The notes under the pieces: generated by a model | Database searches by the model: none | Told to the model about the DNA's origin: nothing | The model's input: only the letters and a program-made list of their open reading frames with translations | Source: Oleispirillum sp963678075 | GTDB lineage: Bacteria; Pseudomonadota; Alphaproteobacteria; Rhodospirillales; Rhodospirillaceae | Length of the DNA: 64,000 nt | Reading direction: 5' to 3' | NCBI GenBank assembly: GCA_963678075.2 | Contig: CAXXPK010000003.1 | Span: 186,001-250,000 of the forward strand | Shown: piece after piece, positions 29,036 through 38,301 of the stretch | How positions within the stretch are numbered: the stretch's first letter is position 1 | Layout of the letters: each line of letters begins with the position of its first letter | Made by a program: the position numbers and the translations under genes

Positions 29036-30400
29036 CTAATAGGAGAATGTGGCGAACGCGGGGTCCACGGACTGTCGCCAGCCGCCGTAGTACAGGTCCA
29101 GAAGTTCGTCGGCCTGGGTCTGGCCGGTTTTGACCATGGTGTGCAGCACGTTCAGGAAGCGGCGTTCGTCCTCGCCCTCGGTGTTCAGGCGGGCGCGGCG
29201 GCGCAGGCCCTCGGCGGCGATCGCCAGGACCTCGGCAGCGATGTCCCGCAGCGAGCGGCAGCGGAAGCTTCCGGCCAGGCCGTCGCGCCGCGCGACGTGG
29301 GCCAGGGCGGTCCGGTCTTCCTCTGTCCACGGCCGGGCCAAATCCCAAGCCGCGGACAATGCGGTTTCGTCGTACAGCAGGCCCACCCACAGCGCGGGCA
29401 GGGCGCACAGGTGGCACCAGCGGCTGCCGTCGGCGCCGCGCATTTCCAAATAGCGTTTCAGTCGCACCTCGGGGAAGGCGGTGGTGATATGGTCTTCCCA
29501 GTCGGACATCCGGGGCCGTTCGCCGGGCAGGGCGGGCAGGTGGCCGTTCAGGAAGTCGCGGAACGATTGGCCGGAGGCATCGATGTAACGGCCCTCGCGC
29601 TTCACGAAGTACATCGGCACGTCGAGCAGATAGTCGGTCCAGCGTTCGAACCCCATGCTGTCCTGGAAGACGAAATTCGGGGTGCCGGTGCGGTCGGGAT
29701 CGGTATCGGTCCAGATTTGGGCGCGATAGCTTTTGAAGCCGTTGGGATTGCCCTCGGTGAAGGGGGAATTGGCGAAAAGGGCGGTGGCGATCGGTTGCAG
29801 CGCCAGGGCGACGCGGAATTTCCGGATCATGTCGGCCTCGGACGAGAAGTCCAGGTTCACCTGCACGGTGCAGGTCCGCACCATCATGTCGAGGCCGAGT
29901 TTGCCCTTGGTCGGCATGTAGCGGCGCATGATCGCGTAGCGGCCCTTCGGCATCCAGGGAAAGTCGTCGCGCCGCCATTTTGGGTGAAAGCCCAGGCCAA
30001 TCATGCCGATGCCCAGGGGTTCGGCGATCGATTTCAGCAGGTTCAAGTGGCTCGAGGTTTCGACGCAGGTGTCGTGGATGGTGGCGAGCGGCGCGCCGGA
30101 AAGTTCCAATTGGCCGCCCGGTTCCAGCGTGATCGAGGAGCCGGCGGGATGGGAAAGCGCGATCGGATTGCCGTCTTCGAAGACCGGCGACCAGCCGTGC
30201 GGGATCAAGGCCTCCAGCAGGACGCGGATGCTTTTTTCGCCGTCATAGGCCAGCGGCTTCAGGGAATTCCGACAGAACACGAACTTTTCGTGTTCGGTGC
30301 CGATCCGCCAGGCCTCGGGCGGCGTGCATCCCTGGGCGAGATAGTGCGTCAGTTCGGTGGCCGAGGCGACGGTGGGGGAGTCCGAAAAGGTGGCGGTCAT
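29036..30400 (-). CDS. gshA: glutamate-cysteine ligase (plant/alphaproteobacterial type)
   Basis: 454 residues from MTATFSDSPTVASATELTHY. Family GCS2 plant-type motifs: WRIGTEHEKFVFC, ITLEPGGQLELSGAPLATIHDTC, IGMIGLGFHPKW, YMPTKGKLGLDMMVRTCTVQVNLDFSSEADMIRKF, NSPFTEGNPNGFKSYRAQIW. Catalyses ATP-dependent formation of gamma-glutamylcysteine, the first step of glutathione synthesis. Lies just downstream of rsmE on the same strand with about 30 bases between them, so they are probably one operon. Intact. Confidence 0.95.
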   Translation of the reverse strand: MTATFSDSPTVASATELTHYLAQGCTPPEAWRIGTEHEKFVFCRNSLKPLAYDGEKSIRVLLEALIPHGWSPVFEDGNPIALSHPAGSSITLEPGGQLELSGAPLATIHDTCVETSSHLNLLKSIAEPLGIGMIGLGFHPKWRRDDFPWMPKGRYAIMRRYMPTKGKLGLDMMVRTCTVQVNLDFSSEADMIRKFRVALALQPIATALFANSPFTEGNPNGFKSYRAQIWTDTDPDRTGTPNFVFQDSMGFERWTDYLLDVPMYFVKREGRYIDASGQSFRDFLNGHLPALPGERPRMSDWEDHITTAFPEVRLKRYLEMRGADGSRWCHLCALPALWVGLLYDETALSAAWDLARPWTEEDRTALAHVARRDGLAGSFRCRSLRDIAAEVLAIAAEGLRRRARLNTEGEDERRFLNVLHTMVKTGQTQADELLDLYYGGWRQSVDPAFATFSY

Positions 30401-30431
30401 GGCGCGAACTCCGGGAAAAATACACATGAAA

Positions 30432-31193
30432 TCAACGAATCGGCGGCAGGTCCCCGTCGCCCAGGAAGGCTTGCCACAGACCGAGGCCGACGATGGCGGC
30501 GGTCTCGGCCCGCAGGATGCGGGGGCCGAGACCGACCCCACTAGAAAAGGAAGCCGAAGCCAGAACGTCAAGCTCATGGGCGGAAAAACCGCCCTCCGGT
30601 CCGATCAGAAGGGCGTGCGGAGCGGCGCTGTCGGCGGCGGAAAACGCCGCCAGGGCCGGGGCGCCGCCGCCGCTTTCGTCGCCGTACCAGAGGCGGCGGT
30701 CGTTGGGCCATGTCGCCAGAATCGTCGAAAGCGCGGCCAGGGGGCGGACCTCGGGCACGCTCAAGCGTTCGCACTGTTCGGCGGCTTCGATCGCCTGGGC
30801 GCGCAGGCGGCCCGGATTGACGCGACGGATCTGGGTATGCTCGGTCAGGACCGGTTGCAGCACCGAAACCCCCAATTCCACCGCCTTCTCCACCAGCATG
30901 TCGCAACGTGCGCTTTTGATCGGCGCGAACAGCAGCCAGACCTCGGGTTCCGCCCGTTGCGGCTGGATCGGGCGATGGACTACGGCCCCGCCCTTGCCCT
31001 TGCCCAAGGTGTCGATCTCGGCCAGCCAGGCGCCGTCGCGGCCGTTGAACAGACGCACCGCGGCACCCGGCGTCCGGCGCATCACGTCGCGCAGATAGTG
31101 CGCCTGATCGGGGGACAGCGCGATCCGCGCGTTCTCGGCCAAGGAGTCGGGCACGAATAGGCGCGGGGCGGTGGCGGCGGCGCGGTCGGTCAT
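30432..31193 (-). CDS. rsmE: 16S rRNA (uracil-1498-N3)-methyltransferase RsmE
   Basis: 253 residues from MTDRAAATAPRLFVPDSL. An N-terminal PUA-like domain precedes a SPOUT methyltransferase with KSARCDMLVEKAVELGVSVLQPVLTEHTQ, EAAEQCERLSVPEV, LLIGPEGGFSAHEL and LGPRILRAETAAIVGL (knot and SAM site). Divergent from ubiA across about 46 bases; likely co-transcribed with gshA, an arrangement common in alphaproteobacteria. Confidence 0.95.
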   Translation of the reverse strand: MTDRAAATAPRLFVPDSLAENARIALSPDQAHYLRDVMRRTPGAAVRLFNGRDGAWLAEIDTLGKGKGGAVVHRPIQPQRAEPEVWLLFAPIKSARCDMLVEKAVELGVSVLQPVLTEHTQIRRVNPGRLRAQAIEAAEQCERLSVPEVRPLAALSTILATWPNDRRLWYGDESGGGAPALAAFSAADSAAPHALLIGPEGGFSAHELDVLASASFSSGVGLGPRILRAETAAIVGLGLWQAFLGDGDLPPIR

Positions 31194-31239
31194 CGTGATT
31201 TCCGTTTCGGGAAGAAAAAACCCGACGTACTTTAGGCGC

Positions 31240-32157
31240 ATGAGCACCGCGAAGCCAACCCTTGGCGATATGCCGGTGGGCGGCTGGACCGACCGCTGCC
31301 CGCCCGTCGTTCGCCCCTATCTGAAGCTGATGCGCCTGGACCGGCCGATCGGCACCTGGCTGCTGTTGCTGCCCTGCTGGTGGAGCGCGGCGCTGGCCGC
31401 CGATAGCGTCCGCGATCCGTGGCTGTACGGCATGTGTGCGCTGTTCGGCGTCGGCGCGGTGGTGATGCGCGGCGCCGGATGCGCCATTAACGACATCGCC
31501 GACCGCGATTTCGACGGTCGCGTCGAACGCACCGCGGCACGGCCCATCCCTTCCGGCCAGGTCTCGGTTAGGGCGGCGCTGATCTTCGTCGGCACGCTGA
31601 TGCTGGTCGGTCTGGCGGTGCTGGTGCAGTTCGACCGCCCCACCATCCTGCTGGGGGCGGCCTCGGTTCCGGTGCTGGCGGTCTATCCCTTCATGAAGCG
31701 CATCACCAACTGGCCGCAGGCGTGGTTGGGTCTGGCCTTCAATTGGAGCGCCCTGGTCGGGTGGAGCGCGATGCGCGGTACGCTGGCCTCCCCCGCCTTG
31801 TTGCTGTACGTCGGCGGCATCTGCTGGACCTTGGGCTACGACACCATCTATGCCCACCAGGACAAGGCCGACGACGTCAAGATCGGCGTGCGGTCCTCGG
31901 CCCTGGCGCTGGGGGAACGCACCCGTCCCTTTCTGGTCGTCATCTATGCCCTGGCGATCGGCCTGTTCGCCGCCGCCTTCGCCTGGGCCGGGGCGGGGCC
32001 GTGGGCGTGGCCAATTCTGGTTGCCGCCGCCCTGCATCTGGTTTGGCAGGTGGCGACGGTCGAGATCGACGATGGCCCGAATTGCCTGAAACGCTTCAAG
32101 TCCAACCGCGACTTTGGCCTGTTGCTGGCCCTCGCCGCCTTGGCGGCGCATATATGA
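31240..32157 (+). CDS. ubiA: 4-hydroxybenzoate polyprenyltransferase UbiA
   Basis: 305 residues, polytopic. Prenylates 4-hydroxybenzoate in ubiquinone synthesis at the inner membrane. The two Asp-rich motifs are NDIADRDFDGRVERT and YDTIYAHQDKADD, with RPIPSGQVS and LMRLDRPIGTWLLLLPCWWS as further family marks. Start MSTAKPTLGDMPVGGW at 31240, divergent from rsmE. Intact. Confidence 0.96.
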   Translation: MSTAKPTLGDMPVGGWTDRCPPVVRPYLKLMRLDRPIGTWLLLLPCWWSAALAADSVRDPWLYGMCALFGVGAVVMRGAGCAINDIADRDFDGRVERTAARPIPSGQVSVRAALIFVGTLMLVGLAVLVQFDRPTILLGAASVPVLAVYPFMKRITNWPQAWLGLAFNWSALVGWSAMRGTLASPALLLYVGGICWTLGYDTIYAHQDKADDVKIGVRSSALALGERTRPFLVVIYALAIGLFAAAFAWAGAGPWAWPILVAAALHLVWQVATVEIDDGPNCLKRFKSNRDFGLLLALAALAAHI

Positions 32158-32170
32158 ACGGAAGAACCCG

Positions 32171-32353
32171 GTCGGGCTCCGCCCGGACCCCGCACAGGGT
32201 CGCAGACCCTGTGTACCCATTATTTTGTTTTTCGCCGCGTCGGCGGCAATCGATCATTATGCCGCGTGAAGGCTTTATCGCGCTTCGCGCAAAAACCACG
32301 GGGTCAAGGGGTCCGAGACCCTTTGCGGGAGTGGGCGGAGCCCACGTGTTTTT
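32171..32353. repeat. pair of inverted GC-rich repeat units (REP-like)
   Basis: A unit GGGCTCCGCCC followed by CCGCACAGGGTCGCAGACCC (32174-32211) recurs as its imperfect reverse complement at 32303-32352 (GGGTCCGAGACCCTTTGCGGGA, then GGGCGGAGCCC). About 90 unrelated bases lie between. Each unit can itself form a small hairpin. There is no coding capacity. This looks like a dispersed intergenic repeat of the REP/BIME type; it fills the gap between ubiA and the next gene. Confidence 0.6.
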
Positions 32354-32371
32354 ACCTGAAAGGACCATCCC

Positions 32372-33100
32372 ATGATTCATTCGGGGCCGCGTAATGCGCT
32401 GACCGACGTTCCGGGATTCCGGGTCGGCAATGCCGAGGATCGGGTGGCCTTGACCGGCGTCACCGTGGTCTTGCCGTATCGCCCGGCGGTGGACGCGGTG
32501 GTGCTGTCCGGCGGTTCGGCCTTCGGTCTGGCCGCCGCCGATGCCGCGATGGGCTGGCTGGCGGCGCGCGGCCGGGGGTTCCGGGTGGGGGATGCGCCGG
32601 TTCCGATCGTTCCGGCGGCGGTGATTTTTGATCTGGCCAACGGCGGCGATAAGGCCTGGGGCGAGGACCCGCCCTATCGTCGGCTGGCGCTGACCGCCTG
32701 CGATCGGGCGGCGGCGGATTTTGGCCAGGGCAACGCGGGCGCCGGAATGGGGGCGAAGGCCGGGGACTTGAAGGGCGGTTTGGGCAGCGCCTCGGCCGTT
32801 GATGACGACGGCTTGGCGGTGGCCGCCCTGGTTGTCGCCAATCCGGTGGGTTCGGTCACCTATCCCGGGCAATCGACGTTGTGGGCCTGGGCGTTGGAAC
32901 AGGGCGAGGAAATGGGTGGACAGACGCCGCCCGCCGGCACCGCTAGGATGGAGCCGGATTTTCCCTTCCTGTCGGGTTTGTCCGCCGGCGGCAACACCAC
33001 CCTGGCGGTTGTCGCCACCAACGCCGATTTGTCGCGCGGCGAGGCGCTGCGGGTCGCGATTATGGCGCAGGACGGTTTCGCCCGCGCGGCGCGCGGGCGG
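32372..33100 (+). pseudogene. P1-family (DmpA/L-aminopeptidase-D-esterase-like) peptidase, C-terminus deleted
   Basis: MIHSGPRNALTDVPGFRVGNAEDRVALTGVTVVLP at 32372 is the standard N-terminus. DAVVLSGGSAFGLAAADAAMGWLAARGRGF, GNAGAGMGAKAGDLKGGLGSAS and ALVVANPVGSV follow. The self-cleavage/nucleophile region GLSAGGNTTLAVVATNADL is present. After MAQDGFARAARG (about 33098) the sequence turns into the antisense of an ATP-grasp gene, so the last 70-80 residues are lost. I infer a deletion joining two convergent genes. Confidence 0.8.
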
Positions 33101-33620
33101 ATGAATTCCCGCAGGGTCGATCCCAGGATTTTTTGTAGCTCCGCCATGTTTTCGGCGCGGCTTTCGGCGAACAGGAAGCCGAACACCGGGTAGGCGGTAT
33201 AGTCGATGCGGCGCAGCTCCAGGGGTTTTTCGAACCCGGCCAGCAATTTGTCGTAGTCGAAGGCGGCGATTTCCCGTGCCGCGTATCCGGTGGAGTTGTC
33301 GAGCACCACGATGCTGTGCACCCGTGGTATCGGCGGTATCCAGGATGCGGCTCCAATCCGGTTTCCGTCCGGTGAAATAGCAGGCGTAGGGGTTGACGCC
33401 ATGGGCCAGGAAGGTCGCGTCCGCCGTGGTGCACCAGCCGCCGAAGCGCATGGGGTTGACCTTGATGGGCAGCAGCGCGCCGGTGGCGTCGCGGCGCAGT
33501 TCGACGTGCACGGGAAAGACGCGATGTCCGTGGCGAAGGCGACGGTGCGAAAGAACAGGTCCGGGAACAGCGGCTGCGTGATCGCGCGAAACTTCGCCTT
33601 GTCCTTGAAGTGGTCTCGGC
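33095..33620 (-). pseudogene. remnants of an ATP-grasp domain protein
   Basis: Pieces in different frames that together match one ATP-grasp family: DHFKDKAKFRAITQPLFPDLFF near 33590-33610; then, after a large internal deletion, VHVELRRDATGALLPIKVNP, MRFGGWCTTADATFLAHGVN and PYACYFTGRKPDWSRILD (33330-33510); then VHSIVVLDNSTGYAAREIAAF and YTAYPVFGFLFAESRAENMAEL, ending REFIRP at 33095. At least two frameshifts and one deletion of roughly 180 residues separate it from a working gene. Its 5' end is fused to the broken HD gene. Confidence 0.72.
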
Positions 33621-34591
33621 CGCCGCCTTGTTTTCGCCCGCCAACCGGCGCGACAGGCAGCGGATTTCGGCGTCGCGGCGCAAGACCTCGAACCGGGTGC
33701 GAACTTCGTGCAGGCGGTCGCCGATGGTCTCCAGCTTGGTGGATTTATCGACCACGTATTCCGGCGCCGTCACCTTGCCGCAATCGTGCAGCCAGCCCGC
33801 CAGATGAGGGGGTACCAGGTGTCGTCGTTCAGGGTGAAATCGGCGAACGGGCCTTGCGTCTGTTCCACCGCCGCCTTGGCCAGCAGGTTGGTGATTTCCG
33901 GCACGCGTTGGCAGTGGCCGCCGGTATAGGGGGACTTTTCGTCGATGGCGTTGGCGGTCACCTTGATGAAGGAATCCAGAAGCGCGCGCTGCGCGTCCAG
34001 AAGTTGGCGGTTGTCGATGGCGATCGCCGCCTGACTGGCCAGCGATGCGATGATCGCGCGGACTCCCTCGGCGAAGAGGGTCACCGCGCCGCCCGCGTTG
34101 ATCAGTTGCAGCGCGCCCACCACCTCGCCCCCGGTGGTCATCAAGGGCACCGTCATGAACGAGGTCGAACGATATCCGGTGCGCGCGTCGAAGGCCCGCG
34201 TTCCGGCGAAGTCGAAGCCCTTGGCGTGATAGGCGTCGTCGATCACCACGATCGACTTCGACAGGGCGGCATGGCTGGCGACGTTCTTGCGGTTGGGCTT
34301 GCCGCTGTCGGGGTCGAACAGGTGGACGTTGGGAAAGGTGATCGGCTGGCCGGTGGTGCCGCCCATGGCGATGCCAAGGCTGTTGTTGCGGATGATCTCG
34401 AACCGCAACTGGTCGTCATCGGTCATCAGGTAGAGGGTGCCGCCGTCGGCGTTGGTGCGGCTTTTTGCCTCCAACAACAGGGTTTCCAGCAGGCGGTCGC
34501 GGTTGGTTTCCGCCGACAGGGCGATGCCGAGTTCGACAAGGCGGCGCAATAACCACTCGTCCGCGCTGGCCAAACCATGAGGCGTGTCCAT
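33620..34591 (-). pseudogene. GAF-HD (HD-GYP-like) signalling phosphohydrolase, frameshifted and truncated
   Basis: Start MDTPHGLASADEWLLRRLVEL at 34591. A GAF domain (RTNADGGTLYLMTDDDQL, GYRSTSFMTVPLMTTGGEVVGALQLINA) is followed by an HD domain beginning NAIDEKSPYTGGHCQRVPEIT. A frameshift at a C-run near 33805 comes just before the HD motif, which reads AGWLHDCGKVTAPEYVVDKSTKLE in the next frame. The C-terminus stops at about LAGENKAAAE, where ATP-grasp remnants begin. The family degrades cyclic di-GMP or acts as a sensor. Not functional here. Confidence 0.75.
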
Positions 34592-34753
34592 CGTGAACCT
34601 CGCATAATGCCCTGTGGAGCATTGGGTTAGGGCGTTCATCACAGAATGTTTCGGGGATGGGCGCCCTGCCTTTTCGCACACCCTCCAGCCTTGACGGCGA
34701 CGGGGGAAACCGCCCTTATAAGGGGGTTCGGGGAAGTCAATCAAGGGGTCGTA

Positions 34754-36286
34754 ATGCCATTCGCGTCGCTGAGGGATTTCATCCGCCGTCTGGAGGCCGA
34801 GGGTAAGCTGGCGTGGGTTTCCGCACCGGTTTCGCCGGAACTGGAGATGACCGAGATCCAGACCCGTCTGCTCGCCGAGGGCGGTCCGGCGGTGCTGTTC
34901 GAGAATCCGGTGCGGGCCGATGGTTCGCCCTATGGGGTGCCGGTTCTGGCCAATCTGTTCGGTACCGTGGACCGAGTCGCGATGGCGATGGGGCGGACGC
35001 CCTCGCAATTGTGCGAGGTCGGCGAGACCCTGGCCTTCCTGAAACAGCCGGAGCCGCCCGGTGGCGTGCGCGAGGCGCTGTCGATGCTGCCGTTGGCGAA
35101 AACGGTGTTCGCGATGAAACCGAAAGAGGTTTCTCGCGCGCCCTGTCAAGAGGTGGTGCTGACCGGCGACGACATCGATCTGGCCGCGCTGCCGATCCAA
35201 GGTTGCTGGCCGGGCGAGCCGGCGCCCCTGATCACCTGGCCCCTGGTGGTGACCTGCGGGCCGAAGGACGGCGGGCGCGAGATTTTCAACCTGGGCATCT
35301 ATCGCATGCAGGTGATCGGCCGCGACGCCACCCTGATGCGCTGGTTGAAGCATCGCGGCGGCGCGCAGCATTACCGCCGTTGGAAGGAAGCCGGTCATCG
35401 GGAGCCGATGCCCGTGGCGGTGGTCTTGGGCGCCGATCCGGCGACCATCGTCGCGGCGGTGATGCCGGTGCCGGAAAGCCTGTCGGAATATCAGTTCGCC
35501 GGGTTGTTGCGCGGCAAGGCGGTGGATCTGGTCGCCTGCAAGACGGTACCGCTGAAGGTTCCGGCGGAGGCCGAGATCGTGCTGGAAGGCCATGTCCTGC
35601 TGGACGACGTCCGCGACGAGGGGCCTTACGGCGATCACACCGGCTATTACAACGGGGTCGAGCGCTTTCCGGTCTTCAAGATTTCGGCGATCACCCGCCG
35701 GAAGGACCCGATTTATCTGTCCACCTTCACCGGGCGGCCGCCGGACGAACCCAGTATTCTGGGCGAGGCGCTGAACGAAGTGTTCGTGCCGCTGCTGATT
35801 CAGCAGTTTCCCGAAATCGTCGATTTCTGGCTGCCGCCGGAGGGATGCTCGTACCGCATCGCGGTGGTGTCGATCAAGAAGGGCTACCCCGGTCACGCCA
35901 AGCGCGTGATGATGGGGGTGTGGTCGTTCCTGCGGCAGTTCCTTTACACCAAGTTTGTGATCGTGGTGGACGACGACATCGACGTGCGCGACTGGAAGGA
36001 CGTGATGTGGGCGATCTCGACCCGCATGGACCCGGTCCGCGACACCACCCTGGTGGAAAACACGCCGATCGATTATCTGGATTTCGCGTCGCCCGAATCC
36101 GGACTGGGCGGCAAGATGGGGCTGGACGCCACCAACAAGTGGCCGCCGGAAACCCGCCGCGAGTGGGGGCGCAAGTTGGCGATGAGCGACGATATCGTCG
36201 AGCGGGTCAGCCGCAAGTGGGCCGACTACGGCCTGCCTGGGTCCGGAAAGCCGATCTGGAAAGACGCCGGGGACAAGAATCGATGA
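34754..36286 (+). CDS. ubiD: UbiD-family decarboxylase (4-hydroxy-3-polyprenylbenzoate decarboxylase)
   Basis: 510 residues from MPFASLRDFIRRLEAEGKLAWV. Prenylated-FMN-dependent decarboxylase of ubiquinone synthesis, the step after UbiA. Motifs: DIDLAALPIQGCWPGEPAPLITW, NLGIYRMQVIGRDATLMRWLKHRGGAQHY, EPMPVAVVLGADPA, EGPYGDHTGYYNGVERFP (conserved Glu/Asp), KFVIVVDDDIDVRDWKDVMWA. The stop overlaps the pmbA start (ATGA). UbiX, which makes the cofactor, is not in the window. Intact. Confidence 0.95.
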   Translation: MPFASLRDFIRRLEAEGKLAWVSAPVSPELEMTEIQTRLLAEGGPAVLFENPVRADGSPYGVPVLANLFGTVDRVAMAMGRTPSQLCEVGETLAFLKQPEPPGGVREALSMLPLAKTVFAMKPKEVSRAPCQEVVLTGDDIDLAALPIQGCWPGEPAPLITWPLVVTCGPKDGGREIFNLGIYRMQVIGRDATLMRWLKHRGGAQHYRRWKEAGHREPMPVAVVLGADPATIVAAVMPVPESLSEYQFAGLLRGKAVDLVACKTVPLKVPAEAEIVLEGHVLLDDVRDEGPYGDHTGYYNGVERFPVFKISAITRRKDPIYLSTFTGRPPDEPSILGEALNEVFVPLLIQQFPEIVDFWLPPEGCSYRIAVVSIKKGYPGHAKRVMMGVWSFLRQFLYTKFVIVVDDDIDVRDWKDVMWAISTRMDPVRDTTLVENTPIDYLDFASPESGLGGKMGLDATNKWPPETRREWGRKLAMSDDIVERVSRKWADYGLPGSGKPIWKDAGDKNR

Positions 36287-37623
36287 GCGACGATCTTCTG
36301 AACCGTTTGGACGACCTGTTGCGGCTGGCGCGCACGTCCGGTGCCGATGCCGCCGACGCGGTGGCGGGCGATGGCCGCGCGCTGTCGCTGGCGGTGCGGA
36401 AAGGCGCCCTGGAAAAGCTGGAACGCGCCGAGGGGGCGGAAATTGGGCTGCGGGTGTTCCTGGGGCGCCGCGCCGCCATGGTTTCGACCAGCGATCTGTC
36501 GGCGGCCTCGCTGTCCGCCCTGGCCGAGCGGGCGGTGGCGATGGCCCGCGTGATGCCGGAGGATCCCTTCGCCGGTCTGGCAGACCCCGGCCAGCTGGCG
36601 GTGGGCGCGCTGCCCGACTGCGACCTGTGCGACGACGCGGAACCGACCGAGGAGGCCCTGATCGCCGACGCTCTGGCGGCGGAGGCGGCGGCCCTGGCGG
36701 TTCCCGGCGTGGCCAACAGCGAGGGGGCGGATGCCTCGTTCAGTCGTTCGGCGGTGGCGATGGCGGCGACCAACGGCTTTTCCCGTGCCTATGCCACCAG
36801 CCATTCGTCGCTGTCGGTGTCGGTGCTGGCGGGAGGCAAGGGCGGCATGGAGCGCGATTACGACGCGGCGGTGGCGGTCTATCGCGATGATTTGCCGTCG
36901 CCGGAAAGTCTGGGGCGATCCGCCGGGGAACGCACGGTGGCGCGCTTGAACGCGGTCAAGGCGAAGTCGGCGACGCTGCCGGTGGTCTTCGACCCGCGGG
37001 TGTCGCGCAGCTTTTTGGGGCATTTGCTGGGGGCGATCAACGGCGCGTCGGTGGCGCGTGGCACCAGTTTTCTGTCCGGCGCGGTGGGGGGGCGGATCTT
37101 CGCGCCCGGCGTTTCCGTGGTCGAGGACCCGCACCGCGTTCGCGGTCTGCGGTCGCGTCCCTGCGATGCCGAGGGGCTGGCTACCCGCCGCCATGCCTTG
37201 ATCGACGACGGGCGGTTGACCGGCTGGCTGCTTGACCTGCGGTCGGCGCGGCAACTGGGCGTGGATCCGACCGGCCACGCGTCGCGGGGCGTCGGTTCCA
37301 CGCCGTCGCCGTCGGCCACCAACGTGGCGCTGATGTCGGGAACGGTTTCGCCCGAGGCGTTGATCGCCGATATCGGTCAGGGGCTTTACGTCACCGAATT
37401 GATCGGCTCCGGCGTCAACGGGGTCACCGGCGACTATTCGCGCGGCGCCGCCGGGTTCTGGATTGAAAACGGCCGGAAGACCTTTCCGGTCAGCGAGGTG
37501 ACGATCGCCGATAATCTGAAGCAAATGTTCGCCCGTCTGATTCCGGCGAACGACTGGATCTATCGTTACGGCATCGATGCGCCAACCGTGCGCATCGATG
37601 GAATGACCCTGGCGGGAGCCTGA
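36283..37623 (+). CDS. pmbA: TldE/PmbA, partner subunit of the TldD protease
   Basis: 446 residues, MSDDLLNRLDDLLRLARTSGADAADAVAGDG at the start. PmbA-type sequence without the HExxxH metal motif: NGFSRAYATSHSSLSVSVLAG, PVVFDPRVSRSFLGHLLGAINGASVARGTSFL, SRGVGSTPSPSATNVALMSG, VTELIGSGVNGVTGDYSRGAAGFWIENG. Translationally coupled to ubiD by a 4-base overlap. Works with TldD (26520-27965) in peptide maturation and antitoxin turnover. Intact. Confidence 0.95.
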   Translation: MSDDLLNRLDDLLRLARTSGADAADAVAGDGRALSLAVRKGALEKLERAEGAEIGLRVFLGRRAAMVSTSDLSAASLSALAERAVAMARVMPEDPFAGLADPGQLAVGALPDCDLCDDAEPTEEALIADALAAEAAALAVPGVANSEGADASFSRSAVAMAATNGFSRAYATSHSSLSVSVLAGGKGGMERDYDAAVAVYRDDLPSPESLGRSAGERTVARLNAVKAKSATLPVVFDPRVSRSFLGHLLGAINGASVARGTSFLSGAVGGRIFAPGVSVVEDPHRVRGLRSRPCDAEGLATRRHALIDDGRLTGWLLDLRSARQLGVDPTGHASRGVGSTPSPSATNVALMSGTVSPEALIADIGQGLYVTELIGSGVNGVTGDYSRGAAGFWIENGRKTFPVSEVTIADNLKQMFARLIPANDWIYRYGIDAPTVRIDGMTLAGA

Positions 37624-37626
37624 CCG

Positions 37627-38235
37627 ATGAAAAGCGACGTGCGGCGGGAATTCCTGCAAAACAGCCCGCTGTTCGCCGGGCTGGAGCCGGCAATTCTGGA
37701 CCGCGTCCTGGCTGTCGCGGTGACCAAGCGGTTGGCGCGCGGCGAGACCCTGTTCCAGAAGGGCGATCCCGGCGACCGCCTGTTCGGCGTGCTGTTGGGC
37801 CGGGTGAAGGTGCACGCCGCCTCCGCCGACGCGATGGCGGTGGCTCCCTGCGAGTTTCTGGTGATTCACCGCCGCGATTTCATGCCGTTGGTCGAGGCCG
37901 AGGGCAAACTGGCCATGCACATCATCCGTCTGCTTTGCCAACGGGTCCGCAACACCAGCGAAATGCTGGAGGACGCGGCGTTCCTGCCGCTGGAACAACG
38001 CCTGGCGAAGCATCTGTTGCGTCTGATCGGCAATTATGGCCAGCCGGTGAGCGGCGGCATCGAAATCGGCCTGCGCCTGCCGCAGCAGGAACTGGCCCAC
38101 ATGATGGCGACGACGCGGGAAAGCGTGAACAAGTAGTTGCAGACGTGGGCGCAGGCGGGCTGGATCGATTTGCAGCGGAGCCGCGTCACCGTCACCGATG
38201 TCGCGGCCTTGGAGGCGATTCTCGAAAACGGTTGA
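37627..38235 (+). pseudogene. Crp/Fnr-family regulator with internal deletion and amber codon in the HTH
   Basis: MKSDVRREFLQNSPLFAGLEP at 37627 begins a cyclic-nucleotide-binding domain (GETLFQKGDPGDRLFGVLLGRVKVHA). The usual stretch containing the phosphate-binding cassette (about 26 residues, GE-x-A-L-L) is absent; the sequence jumps from ASADA to MAVAPCEFLVIHRRDF. The HTH (LRLPQQELAHMMATTRESVNK) is interrupted by TAG where family members have Gln. The frame goes on LQTWAQAGWIDLQRSRVTVTD to a TGA at 38233. Unable to bind ligand or DNA normally. Confidence 0.82.
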
Positions 38236-38249
38236 CCTTTTTCGCACGA

Positions 38250-38290
38250 AAAACGGCGGCGGGAGAACCCGCCGCCGCCGTGTTTTTTGG
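38250..38290. terminator. bidirectional terminator
   Basis: GGCGGCGGG-AGAA-CCCGCCGCC hairpin with GTGTTTTTT on the plus side and a CGTTTTT run on the minus side, between the convergent Crp pseudogene and the chemoreceptor gene. Confidence 0.85.
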
Positions 38291-38301
38291 TGCCGCGTTG
38301 G

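Noticed and set aside
34813..37623. A 936-codon plus-strand frame spanning ubiD and pmbA as one fusion protein
   Set aside because: Its first half is a shadow of ubiD; only the pmbA part from 36283 is real.
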